DNA of 38,122 nt from the NCBI RefSeq assembly GCF_000327285.1, contig NZ_HE998568.1, positions 352,386 through 390,507 on the forward strand, in the 5' to 3' direction. A program made the translations under genes and the position numbers. The notes beneath the pieces are model-generated. The model searched no databases, had not been told where the DNA came from, and saw nothing but the letters and a program-made list of their open reading frames with translations. Within the stretch, counting starts at the first letter, position 1. The number at the start of each line of letters is the position of its first letter. This document shows positions 26,160 through 34,435 of the stretch, one piece after another. The DNA is from Holdemania massiliensis AP2. GTDB lineage: Bacteria; Bacillota_I; Bacilli_A; Erysipelotrichales; Erysipelotrichaceae.

Positions 26160-27941
26160 ATGACTACGTTTACGATTCAGGATGATTTTATCCTTGACGG
26201 CCAGCCGGTTAAGCTGATCAGCGGAGCGCTGCATTACTTCCGAATCGTTCCGGAATACTGGCAGGATCGCTTGGAAAAGCTGAAAAACATGGGCTGCAAC
26301 TGCGTTGAAACCTATATTCCATGGAACTACCATGAACCAAAGAAGGGACAGTTTGATTTTACCGGACGTAAAGACGTCGCCCGGTTTGTCCGATTGGCTC
26401 AGGCACTGGGCTTATGGGTCATTTTGCGTCCAACCCCTTATATCTGCGCCGAATGGGAATTCGGCGGCTTGCCTGCCTGGTTGTTAGCGGATGAATCCAT
26501 GCGGGTGCGCTCAACGTATCAGCCGTATCTGGATGCGGTCGATGCTTACTACGCGGAATTATTCCAGGTCATCCGGCCGTTGTTTTTCACGCATGGCGGT
26601 CCGGTGCTGATGTGCCAAATTGAAAATGAATATGGCTCCTTCGGCAACGATAAGAATTATTTAAAAGCGGTCAAGCGTTTGATGGAAAAGCACGGCTGCG
26701 ATGTTCCGATGTTTACCTCGGACGGGGGCTGGCGCGAGGTGCTGGACGCCGGTACCTTGCTTCATGAAGGCGTGCTGCCGACCGCTAATTTCGGCTCCCG
26801 CACTGATGAACAAATCGGAGCGCTGCGTCAGTTCATGCATGACAATCAGATTCAAGGCCCTTTGATGTGCATGGAATTTTGGATCGGCTGGTTCAACAAC
26901 TGGGGTTCACCGTTGAAAACCCGCGACGCCCATGAAGCCGCCGGCGAACTGGAAGCGATGCTGAAGCAGGGCAGCGTCAACATTTATATGTTCCATGGCG
27001 GCACCAATCCTGAATTTTATAATGGCTGCAGCTACCATAACGGGATGGATCCGCAGATCACTTCTTACGACTACGCCGCGCCGTTAACAGAATGGGGCAC
27101 AGAAGCAGACAAATATGCGGCCTTCCGCGAAGTGATCGCCAAGTTCCATGCGTTCACACCGGTGCCGCTGTCTACGCCGATTCAGTTTCAAGGAATTGGT
27201 GAATTGACCTGTACGAATCGGGTATCTTTGTTTAATACGCTTTCCTCATTAACTCAGCCGATCACAACGGATATTCCTCAGCCAATGGAAAAACTGGGGC
27301 AGGGTTATGGCTATATTCTGTACCGGGCCCATGTCGGCAAAGCCCGCGAGCTGGCCAAAGCGAAGCTCGCGGATTGTGATGACCGCGCCCAGATTTTTGT
27401 CAATCAGAAGCTGATCGCCACGCAATACAAGGAAACGATGGGCAGCAATATTCCGTTGACGCTGGATCATCCTTCCGATAACGTCATTGATATTCTAGTA
27501 GAGAACCTCGGACGCATCAATTACGGCGCCAGTCTGGTTTCCCCGCATCAGCGCAAGGGCATCAAGGGCGGCTTTATGCTTGATCTGCATTTCCATACCG
27601 GCTGGCAGCAGTATTGTCTGGAGCTGAACAATGTGGAACAGGTCGATTTTACACAGGACTATCAATCCGGCGTCCCGGCCTTCTATGAATATGCTTTTGA
27701 GCTCGACGAACCCGCGGACATGTTTTTGAATCTGAAGGGCTGGGGCAAAGGCTGCGCCTTTATCAATAGCGAAAACCTCGGCCGCTTCTGGGATATCGGA
27801 CCGACACATTATCTTTACATCCCTGCCCCTTTATTTAAAAAGGGAAAAAATACAGTGATCTTATTTGAAACCGAAGGCCGCTCAGGATCTGTGTCGCTGG
27901 ACGATCATCCGCTCATTGATCAGCCGGATACAAACGATTAG
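26160..27941 (+). CDS. Glycoside hydrolase family 35 beta-galactosidase
   Basis: The 593-residue enzyme is expected to release terminal beta-linked galactose. The GH35 signature is present: GALHYFRI (22-29), IENEYGS with acid/base Glu 157, and CMEFWIGWF with nucleophile Glu 239. A TIM barrel (1-330) is followed by jelly-roll domains. There is no signal peptide, so it acts in the cytoplasm on imported galactosides. GAGGAGG precedes the start, and a TACAAT (26125-26130) may be the -10. It stands alone, with its own terminator, and no transporter is nearby. Confidence 0.95.
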   Translation: MTTFTIQDDFILDGQPVKLISGALHYFRIVPEYWQDRLEKLKNMGCNCVETYIPWNYHEPKKGQFDFTGRKDVARFVRLAQALGLWVILRPTPYICAEWEFGGLPAWLLADESMRVRSTYQPYLDAVDAYYAELFQVIRPLFFTHGGPVLMCQIENEYGSFGNDKNYLKAVKRLMEKHGCDVPMFTSDGGWREVLDAGTLLHEGVLPTANFGSRTDEQIGALRQFMHDNQIQGPLMCMEFWIGWFNNWGSPLKTRDAHEAAGELEAMLKQGSVNIYMFHGGTNPEFYNGCSYHNGMDPQITSYDYAAPLTEWGTEADKYAAFREVIAKFHAFTPVPLSTPIQFQGIGELTCTNRVSLFNTLSSLTQPITTDIPQPMEKLGQGYGYILYRAHVGKARELAKAKLADCDDRAQIFVNQKLIATQYKETMGSNIPLTLDHPSDNVIDILVENLGRINYGASLVSPHQRKGIKGGFMLDLHFHTGWQQYCLELNNVEQVDFTQDYQSGVPAFYEYAFELDEPADMFLNLKGWGKGCAFINSENLGRFWDIGPTHYLYIPAPLFKKGKNTVILFETEGRSGSVSLDDHPLIDQPDTND

Positions 27942-27975
27942 AATTTTATTCTGAGAAAATAGTTTTAACCTAAAC

Positions 27976-28017
27976 TATCCGAGAATCTTTAATTTTAAAG
28001 ATAGCTCGGATATTTTT
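27976..28017 (+). terminator. Intrinsic terminator of the beta-galactosidase gene
   Basis: TATCCGAG and CTCGGATA close an outer stem, with an inner ATCTTT/AAAGAT stem, followed by TTTTTCTT. Confidence 0.88.
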
Positions 28018-28035
28018 CTTGACAGTCCGCAAAAC

Positions 28036-28063
28036 AAAAAAGCATGCCGCTAAGCAATGCTTT
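28036..28063 (-). terminator. Intrinsic terminator of the DEAD-box helicase gene
   Basis: On the minus strand, AAAGCAT and ATGCTTT pair around an 11-base loop and run into TTTTTTG. It is 37 bases beyond the stop. Confidence 0.75.
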
Positions 28064-28099
28064 CCTTATCAAATTACTTTTTAACAATTTTCCTAGACT

Positions 28100-29416
28100 T
28101 TACTGATGCGCAGTTTCAGACTTGCCCTGGCCTGCGAAACGCCGGCGTGCAGAGCGTTGGGAAGCAGCTGGCTTTTGTTCATTCCGGGTCTGCGTACGTA
28201 CTGCCTTTGAGGATTCCGGTCTTTTCGCTTCCGATTTTGTCTCAGATTTATTTCTAGCTTCCAGCTCGGCCAGCGTCATAACGGATTCCTGATTGATTTT
28301 CGGTGCTTTTCTGACCGGTATTGTATACCGAATCAATTTTTCAATGTCCTTGAGATAGGGCCGCTCGTCGGTCTGGCAAAAGGAAATCGCAACGCCGGAT
28401 TCTCCCGCCCGCGCCGTTCTTCCAATACGATGGACATACGTTTCGCTGATATTGGGAATGTTGAAATTAACAACATGTGATAAGCGTTCAATATCAATTC
28501 CGCGGGCTGCAATATCCGTTGCCACCAAAACCCGGATCTGATGATTCTTAAAGGCTGCCAAAGCATTTTGGCGGGCATTCTGCGATTTGTTGCCATGAAT
28601 CGCCATCGCCTTCACATGACCTTTATTTAAGACCCGGACAACTTTATCCGCTTCATGCTTGGTACGGGTAAAAACCAATGCTGAAGTCACGGACTTATCT
28701 TTTAATAATTCCATTAACAATGCGCTTTTATCCTTTTTCTCGACAAAATACACCGCCTGCTCGATCTTTTCAATCGGTGTGGATACTGGCGTTGCTTCCA
28801 CGCGAACGGGATTTTTTAATAAAGAAGCGGCCAGTCCCGAAATTTCCTTCGGCATTGTGGCTGAGAATAACAAGGTCTGTTGTTTGTTGACCAGCAAAGC
28901 GCTGATCTTCTTTACGTCATGAATAAAACCCATATCGAGCATTCGATCAGCTTCATCCAAAACAAAGATTTCAACCTGTCCCAAATCCAATAATCCCTGC
29001 CCGACCAGATCCAATAGCCGGCCCGGCGTTGCAATGAGGACGTCCGTGCCTCTTTTCAGCTGTTCAACCTGAGCGCCCTGCTTCACTCCGCCGAAAATCA
29101 CCGTTGTTTTTAACGGCAGACTTTCCCCATAACGATGGAAATTGTCAACGATCTGAATCGCTAGCTCGCGCGTCGGCGTTAAAACCAAAGCCCGTACCGG
29201 CCGTTTGCCCTTCACGGGCGCCTTGGCTAAACGATCCAGAATCGGCAGCGCAAAAGCTGCCGTCTTCCCGGTTCCGGTCTGCGCCAAACCTAATAAATCA
29301 CGTCCCTCCAAAACAGGCGGGATCGCTTTCTGCTGAATTTTAGTTGGGGTTGTATATCCCATTTTACGGCAATTTCTTAAAATGCCGGGGTTGATTGATA
29401 ATTCTTCAAATTTCAT
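28100..29416 (-). CDS. DEAD-box ATP-dependent RNA helicase, RhlE/CshA type
   Basis: The 438-residue protein carries the full DEAD-box set: Q motif near [31 protein letters not shown] with [20 protein letters not shown] and HRIGRTAR. A basic, low-complexity C-terminal tail (about 370-438, rich in Lys, Arg, Ser and Gln) should bind RNA. It unwinds short RNA duplexes in ribosome assembly, mRNA decay or cold adaptation. The leader holds a terminator-like hairpin 30 bases before the ATG, so expression may be set by attenuation. Confidence 0.95.
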   Translation of the reverse strand: MKFEELSINPGILRNCRKMGYTTPTKIQQKAIPPVLEGRDLLGLAQTGTGKTAAFALPILDRLAKAPVKGKRPVRALVLTPTRELAIQIVDNFHRYGESLPLKTTVIFGGVKQGAQVEQLKRGTDVLIATPGRLLDLVGQGLLDLGQVEIFVLDEADRMLDMGFIHDVKKISALLVNKQQTLLFSATMPKEISGLAASLLKNPVRVEATPVSTPIEKIEQAVYFVEKKDKSALLMELLKDKSVTSALVFTRTKHEADKVVRVLNKGHVKAMAIHGNKSQNARQNALAAFKNHQIRVLVATDIAARGIDIERLSHVVNFNIPNISETYVHRIGRTARAGESGVAISFCQTDERPYLKDIEKLIRYTIPVRKAPKINQESVMTLAELEARNKSETKSEAKRPESSKAVRTQTRNEQKPAASQRSARRRFAGQGKSETAHQ

Positions 29417-29441
29417 TTTTTACTCTTTCTATTCCGAATTC

Positions 29442-29465
29442 AAAAACAGTGCCGAAACGCACTGT
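29442..29465 (-). terminator. Terminator-like hairpin in the helicase leader (possible attenuator)
   Basis: On the minus strand, ACAGTGC and GCACTGT form a perfect 7-bp stem with loop GTTTCG, followed by TTTTT. The only gene it precedes is the helicase (start 29416). No minus-strand gene lies upstream for it to terminate. Confidence 0.65.
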
Positions 29466-29474
29466 CAGGATGTC

Positions 29475-29521
29475 ATAACCAGATTATGCATCAAGAAATG
29501 GAACCTCTGGTTATTAGTATA
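29475..29521 (-). promoter_or_regulatory. Helicase -10 box with overlapping 9-bp dyad
   Basis: On the minus strand, TATACT (29516-29521) is followed by ATAACCAGA, a 22-base gap and TCTGGTTAT (arms 29506-29514 and 29475-29483). The dyad covers the expected start of transcription, as an operator would. No good -35 was found. Confidence 0.4.
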
Positions 29522-29982
29522 GCTCAAGTTGTCCGATTTTACCAGAAAAAAGCACAAATACCTGCTTAATCGTCAATTCCAGAAACCGACCGGGTCTGAA
29601 AACACAAGGCGCGCTGAGTTTCATGTTCTTCATTTCCAGCGTCGATGTTAAATCTGTATTTCAGCACGGTCCTGCGGAGAAATCGAATTGACGTTTTCGT
29701 TTTATCCCGATTTCCCGGAAACTTCCAAGTGGAGCTTTGTCCACAGCCGCGCTATAATAGAAACAATGAACGCTGCTGGTTCCCTTCTCTGGCAGATCAA
29801 TCGGAGCAGGTCTATGCAGAAAAAACAAGACTCACTTCTGCGCTTCTACGATGAAGATCAAGGGCAGCTTTTTGTATTGTGTTCCCAGGAATGTAAGTTT
29901 TTATTAATTCCGCAAATTAATATCCAAAAAAATGTCACAAACTTCTCTGCCTTCCGTCTAATTATTGAAAGGAGAAATTCAG

Positions 29983-30807
29983 ATGGACAAACAAATTTCC
30001 GAAGCTTTAATTGAAAAGGTGCTGGATCATCAGCCGCAGGCCGTCAATGAACTGATTGCACAGCTGCAGACTTCCATATTTAATTTGGCGCTGCGGATGC
30101 TAGGAAACATCGCGGATGCCGAAGATGCCACACAGGAAATTCTGCTTCTCGTATTGGAAAAGCTGCCGGCTTTCCGCGGCGAGAGCGCGTTGACAACCTG
30201 GGTTTACCGCGTCGCCGTCAATCGTCTGATTGATGAAAAACGGTCGATGTTCGCTCAGCATCCGCTCAGTTTTGAGGCTTATGCCCAGGATATTCAGGCT
30301 TATCAGCAGGAATCGCAGCGCGAGGATAGAGTAATTTTAGCCAGAGAGCTGAAGCTTTCCTGCACAAACGTGATGCTTCAGTGTCTGAAACCGCAGGATC
30401 GCTGTATCTTCATCTTGGGAACGATGTTTAAAGCCGACAGCCGGCAGGCTGCTGAAATTCTCGGTCTGACGCCGGAAAATTACCGGCAGCGCTTATCCCG
30501 TGCCAGACGGAAGATGGCAGACTTCATGTCGCAATATTGTTATCTGGCATCCGGAGGCTGCCGCTGTACCTGCCGTATTGACTTTGCGATCGGAACCCAG
30601 CGGCTGGATCCGGAAAATTTAGAATATTCCAAACTGCCTTCCGCTGATCCGCAGGTCCTGCATCAACACTTAGAAGCAATGGAAAAAATTGAAGACCACA
30701 TGACGATTTTCGATCAAATGGAAGCCTGCCTGCTGCCGGAAGAAAAGCAGCGCCATTTACAGGAAGTGGTTTCTTCCGTCTGGATGGAAAAAGTATGTCA
30801 GAATTAG
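29983..30807 (+). CDS. ECF-type sigma factor with Cys-rich C-terminal extension
   Basis: The 274-residue sigma-70 family factor has region 2 (about 20-90, including EDATQEILLLVLEKL and the TTWVYRVAVNRLID segment) and region 4 (about 125-180, with a helix-turn-helix at RQAAEILGLTPENYRQRLSR). After these comes a roughly 95-residue extension that opens with clustered cysteines (CYLASGGCRCTCR), which may bind metal or sense redox. No anti-sigma gene is adjacent. GAAAGGAG is 8 bases before the start at 29983. Its 3' end overlaps the DUF2461 gene by 13 bases. Confidence 0.88.
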   Translation: MDKQISEALIEKVLDHQPQAVNELIAQLQTSIFNLALRMLGNIADAEDATQEILLLVLEKLPAFRGESALTTWVYRVAVNRLIDEKRSMFAQHPLSFEAYAQDIQAYQQESQREDRVILARELKLSCTNVMLQCLKPQDRCIFILGTMFKADSRQAAEILGLTPENYRQRLSRARRKMADFMSQYCYLASGGCRCTCRIDFAIGTQRLDPENLEYSKLPSADPQVLHQHLEAMEKIEDHMTIFDQMEACLLPEEKQRHLQEVVSSVWMEKVCQN

Positions 30808-31484
30808 ATATGGATCTGGCTTTCACTCAACAGTTTCTCAGCGACCTTGCCCGCAACAACAATTTAGACTGGATGCATGCTCACCAAGCTGAATACAAAC
30901 AGGCCCGGCGGCAGTTTGAAAAGCTGGCCCAGGCAGTCAACGACGTTTTAGCTCAGGAGGATCCGCGTCGTTTGGATATTGATATTGCCCGCCGCATCAG
31001 CCGGCTGAACCGGGATACTCGTTTCTCAAAAGATAAATCGCCTTACAGCCCGCTCTTCCGGATTCATTTATCCCCCAGCGGTCCGCAGCCCATTCCCTGC
31101 GATCTGTTTCTCTGCCTGACTGCTGAAACACTGCTAGTCGGAGGCGGATTATTTGCCTCCATGTTCAGCGAAGCCACAGCTTTGGTCAGACAGGCGATCC
31201 TGGATCAGGCCGATGAATTTGACAGACTCATTCACAATCAGGAATTCGCTGTCTGTCTGCCGATTCGGGGCGAGAGTTTAAAGCGCGTGCCAAAGCCGTT
31301 TCCAGCTGATCATCCGTTAGCGGATTACTTAAAAATGAAGTCCTGGTACCTGGAGCAGACCGTTGAGCTCGGCGAATCGAATGCGGCGCTGATCGAACAC
31401 ATGATCGCACTCGCAAAAAGCATGCAGCCTTTCAATGATTTCTTAAACAAAGCCTTGGCTGATTTTACCATGCCCCAGCGTTAA
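30795..31484 (+). CDS. DUF2461 family protein
   Basis: The 229-residue cytoplasmic protein carries the DUF2461 pattern: NNNLDWMHAH near the N-terminus and RDTRFSKDKSPYSP near residue 75. The function of the family is not established. It overlaps the sigma factor gene by 13 bases and is surely co-transcribed, so it may be part of the same response. A strong terminator follows at once. Confidence 0.88.
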   Translation: MSELDMDLAFTQQFLSDLARNNNLDWMHAHQAEYKQARRQFEKLAQAVNDVLAQEDPRRLDIDIARRISRLNRDTRFSKDKSPYSPLFRIHLSPSGPQPIPCDLFLCLTAETLLVGGGLFASMFSEATALVRQAILDQADEFDRLIHNQEFAVCLPIRGESLKRVPKPFPADHPLADYLKMKSWYLEQTVELGESNAALIEHMIALAKSMQPFNDFLNKALADFTMPQR

Positions 31485-31493
31485 TTTATATTG

Positions 31494-31523
31494 AAAACGA
31501 AGCCGACAGACTTCGTTTTTTTT
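31494..31523 (+). terminator. Intrinsic terminator of the sigma-DUF2461 operon
   Basis: AAAACGAAG and CTTCGTTTT form a 9-bp stem with an 8-base loop, followed by TTTT. Confidence 0.9.
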
Positions 31524-31670
31524 CACAATTTGCAGATCTGATTTCTCCCTCGCAATCTGCCTTTTTTAAGATCCGCTTAGCTCGATTCATGATGCCTCAC
31601 TAAGAAAGCCAAAAGACCATGATGACTTAACCGCTGACGACCAAACATTAAAATCGAATCCTATCCGCTG

Positions 31671-32465
31671 TTATTTTCTTCTTGCTGGAACGAATGTAAA
31701 TTGAAAACCTTCATCTGCTTTGACAAATGAGCATTCCGGAAAAATCTGACTTAAATACTTTACCAATCCGAGCATTCCTTCCATCTCATTTGTGGAATGA
31801 TGGCAGAGGATACAAGGAATCTGGGCGTCCAAACACCATTGCAGGTCAATCCAGTTGGTGCAGCTGTCATCCGAAAGAATCATGCAGTCCACATTTTCCA
31901 TCCGCATGATCTGAGAATCCATTTCAGCCCCGACTCCAACGCCTAATTTAGTCACTGACTGTTCAGGATTTCCCAAAATTTCAACGCCGCTGCAGCCATG
32001 CGGGGCTAACGCCTCCGCTAATTTCTCAGCTAATTCCAACACGGTTTTATGCCGAAGACAGGCGTAATGATAAAAGGAGTCGGTTGGCCGAGGATTAAAC
32101 GGAATTCCGGTAATTTGGGCAAGGCAATCCGCAACACCATATTCAGGAAAGCGATCCCAGCCATCATGGCAGCGATAAATTGTAATCTGATGATCACGGC
32201 AAAGTTTGATTTTTTCATCCCGAAGCTCTTTCATGGATTGATATGGAGCCGTTGTTTCCAGATAGAAGCAATTTTCATGAGAGATGATAAAATGAATATC
32301 CCGCTTAATACATTCCTCAATCACCTTTTTTGTTGCAACCCAGCAAACTGCAGCCTGAGTGATCTCCGTCTGTGTTTCGCCGATCAGAACGATATCCCGG
32401 GTTTTGCGATAGTCCACCCAGGGCGTATGTTGTTGGAGATGATCTAAAATCGTCTGTATTTGCAT
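31671..32465 (-). CDS. NIF3-family dinuclear metal protein
   Basis: This 264-residue protein resembles the NIF3/GTP cyclohydrolase 1 type 2 family. Likely metal ligands are His in IISHENC, the CHDGWDR segment, and HHSTNE near the C-terminus, a pattern of His and Glu that closes the two-metal site in known members. Its biological role is unsettled in bacteria. The start at 32465 follows AGGAGG by 7 bases; a TTG two codons upstream is less likely. It stands alone between plus-strand genes. Confidence 0.85.
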   Translation of the reverse strand: MQIQTILDHLQQHTPWVDYRKTRDIVLIGETQTEITQAAVCWVATKKVIEECIKRDIHFIISHENCFYLETTAPYQSMKELRDEKIKLCRDHQITIYRCHDGWDRFPEYGVADCLAQITGIPFNPRPTDSFYHYACLRHKTVLELAEKLAEALAPHGCSGVEILGNPEQSVTKLGVGVGAEMDSQIMRMENVDCMILSDDSCTNWIDLQWCLDAQIPCILCHHSTNEMEGMLGLVKYLSQIFPECSFVKADEGFQFTFVPARRK

Positions 32466-32639
32466 AAACAAACCTCCTATTTATTCCATTATAAACCGAA
32501 CAACGGCAGATATCCTATGATATTTAATTCCCTGATCGGCTTTCTCAGCCACTTTATGCACAAAGTCTGTTCAGATCAAGTTTTTTGAGTCATTTCATGT
32601 ATAATATATCTAGGCGGCAACAGAAAAAGAGGTTTCAAT

Positions 32640-33392
32640 ATGAATTTGGATTTTGTAACTTTAACTTTGGATAATCTGGAAACAGAACATCTCAGCTGCA
32701 TCATCCGCAGCAAAAAACCGCATCCAGGTGTAGAAGCGAAACGCCGATGGCTGGCTGAGCGGATTCCTGAAGGTCATATATTTCGGAAACTGAATGTGAA
32801 GGAAGCGGTTTTCATCGAATATGCGCCATTGGAAACGGCTTGGGTTCCAATTCTTGGTGAGAATTATCTCTATCTATACTGTCTATGGGTGTCTGGATCT
32901 TATAAAGGTCAGGGTATCGGGCAGGCACTGCTGGAATCCTGTCTGGCAGACGCTGAAAGGCAAGGCAAATCTGGTGTCTGCATGCTTGGCTCCCGCAAAC
33001 AAAAAGCCTGGCTTTCTGACCAAGCCTTCGCGAAGAAGTTTAATTTTAGGGTTGTTGATCAAACAGAGAATGGTTACGATCTGTTGGCCTTGTCTTTTGA
33101 TAATACCTTGCCGAGGTTCGCTCAAAACGTGAAACAGATGCGAATTGAAAATCAGGAATTAACACTTTTTTATGATGATCAATGTCCGTTTATTAATCAA
33201 TATATAGAAACTATACGGAAAGAATGTGCGGCCGACGCCATTCCGCTATCGCTCAATCCCATTGACTCTCTGGAAAAAGCGAAGTCCCTTCCTTGTGTGT
33301 TCAATAACTGGGCCTGCTTCTATAAAGGGCATTTTGAAACAGTCAATCTGCTTAACCTAGACGCCTTAAAACGGATCTTAAGGAAAGGCTGA
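32640..33392 (+). CDS. GNAT acetyltransferase with YoaP-like C-terminal domain
   Basis: The 250-residue protein has a GNAT fold (about 1-150). Its acetyl-CoA binding segment is GSYKGQGIGQALLE (about 85-98). A second domain (about 165-248) starts LTLFYDDQCPF and resembles the YoaP/thioredoxin-like addition found in some GNAT proteins. The lone Cys at the thioredoxin-like turn lacks the second Cys of a CxxC. The acceptor substrate is unknown. GAGG precedes the start, and a TATAAT lies at 32600-32605 without a clear -35. Confidence 0.85.
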   Translation: MNLDFVTLTLDNLETEHLSCIIRSKKPHPGVEAKRRWLAERIPEGHIFRKLNVKEAVFIEYAPLETAWVPILGENYLYLYCLWVSGSYKGQGIGQALLESCLADAERQGKSGVCMLGSRKQKAWLSDQAFAKKFNFRVVDQTENGYDLLALSFDNTLPRFAQNVKQMRIENQELTLFYDDQCPFINQYIETIRKECAADAIPLSLNPIDSLEKAKSLPCVFNNWACFYKGHFETVNLLNLDALKRILRKG

Positions 33393-33422
33393 ATCGACAT
33401 TATTCATATCGTTCTTCATTTG

Positions 33423-33449
33423 GGCGCTGATAAACAGCGTCTTTTTTTT
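33423..33449 (+). terminator. Intrinsic terminator of the acetyltransferase gene
   Basis: GGCGCTG and CAGCGTC pair over 7 bp (one G-T) around ATAAA, followed by eight T. A 62-codon open frame that starts here is an accident of this element. Confidence 0.85.
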
Positions 33450-33655
33450 GTTTTCATCTATACAATATTAATCATTACAATTCCATACTTTTACAACCCA
33501 ATTCAAACGAAGTTGGAGATCATCCGCGATTCTTTGATACTTCCAATTCAGCCGGTAATTATCCTGAGCGGATTAGGATGCGTACTGCAGACATGGATAA
33601 CTTATTGAAGCACGCTCAGCATACGCTTTTGTCCCCTTGAGCAGCCGACAGCGGC

Positions 33656-33679
33656 AAAAAAAGACAGCGCGCAGCTGTC
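33656..33679 (-). terminator. Intrinsic terminator of ispD
   Basis: On the minus strand, GACAGC and GCTGTC enclose a 5-base loop, followed by seven T. It begins 3 bases past the ispD stop. Confidence 0.85.
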
Positions 33680-33682
33680 CTT

Positions 33683-34327
33683 TCAGCGCAGATCTTCCTG
33701 CGTTGTAATCTTAATGTTTTTATAAGAACCCAAAACGGCATAGACCGCCTCGCCTGTCAACAGTTCCACAACCTGAGCGTCATCGGTGGCCTGCACCTTT
33801 TCCTGACGCGCTTTGCGGTATGCCCGTAGAATCAGCGACGTTTTAAAAGCCTGCGGCGTCTGCGCCTGAACCAGCTGGCTGCGGTTAGGCGTTTCCTTAA
33901 TTCTTCCCTCTTCAATGACCTTGATCGTATCCTTGCACGGTACGGTCAGAAGACAAGCGTCATGCTCGCTTAAACATTGACAAAGCCGGTCCAGACAAGC
34001 TTGTTCAAGAAACGGCCGCGCTCCGTCATGGATCAGCACATAATCCTCACTCACCGCCATCAGGCCGTTGAACACACTCTCCTGCCGGGTCGCTCCGCCT
34101 TCCACGAAAACCACATTTCCCCGCTGCGTTCGATTGCGCATGCAGCGAACATAATCCTCACGCTGCGTAACGATGACAATCTGACGGCAGCGCGGGTCTG
34201 CTTCAAAGATACTCATTGTTTTTTCCAATACATTTTTGCCGTCCGCAAAGGTGTAAAACACCTTGTTGTAGCCAAGATTCATCCGGCGGCCTTGTCCGGC
34301 AGCCACGATCAACGCTGAATATTCCAT
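33683..34327 (-). CDS. ispD: 2-C-methyl-D-erythritol 4-phosphate cytidylyltransferase
   Basis: IspD joins CTP to methylerythritol phosphate in the non-mevalonate isoprenoid pathway. The 214-residue protein shows the CTP-binding loop AAGQGRRM (9-16), HDGARPF near residue 100, TPNRSQLVQAQTPQAF, ATDDA and the C-terminal NIKITTQEDL. The start at 34327 is supported by GAGGGAAAAGG; an earlier in-frame ATG at 34390 overlaps the promoter. It has its own promoter, yet it sits beside a clpC-like gene, as in the clpC-radA-disA-ispD cluster of Bacillus from which radA and disA are missing here. Confidence 0.95.
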   Translation of the reverse strand: MEYSALIVAAGQGRRMNLGYNKVFYTFADGKNVLEKTMSIFEADPRCRQIVIVTQREDYVRCMRNRTQRGNVVFVEGGATRQESVFNGLMAVSEDYVLIHDGARPFLEQACLDRLCQCLSEHDACLLTVPCKDTIKVIEEGRIKETPNRSQLVQAQTPQAFKTSLILRAYRKARQEKVQATDDAQVVELLTGEAVYAVLGSYKNIKITTQEDLR

Positions 34328-34361
34328 CCTTTTCCCTCTTTTTCGCCTTTTAGTAGTGTTT

Positions 34362-34390
34362 ATTTTATCACACCCTGTAAAGCCAGGCAA
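34362..34390 (-). promoter_or_regulatory. Promoter of ispD
   Basis: On the minus strand, -35 TTGCCT (34385-34390) and -10 TAAAAT (34362-34367) are 17 bases apart, in the gap after the clpC-like gene. Confidence 0.6.
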
Positions 34391-34435
34391 CCAGCGCCGC
34401 TGTTTTTCACAGTTCCCGGACTGTTTTTACCTCAT

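Larger units (their letters stand above)
29417..29982. other. 566-base divergent region between the helicase and sigma factor genes
   Basis: No gene is supported. It holds the helicase leader hairpin (29442-29465), a dyad at 29475-29514, a TATACT -10 for the helicase, and a TATAAT (29753-29758) about 225 bases before the sigma gene. Short plus-strand frames (such as 29814-30014, with a poor ribosome site) overlap the sigma start and look accidental. Confidence 0.5.

Noticed and set aside
29688-30014. Short plus-strand frames upstream of the sigma factor gene
   Set aside because: They have poor ribosome sites, overlap the start of the sigma gene, and resemble no known leader peptide.
33420-33608. 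A 62-codon hydrophobic plus-strand frame after the acetyltransferase gene
   Set aside because: It begins within the terminator hairpin and poly-T tract, with no ribosome binding site. It is best explained as terminator sequence read by chance.
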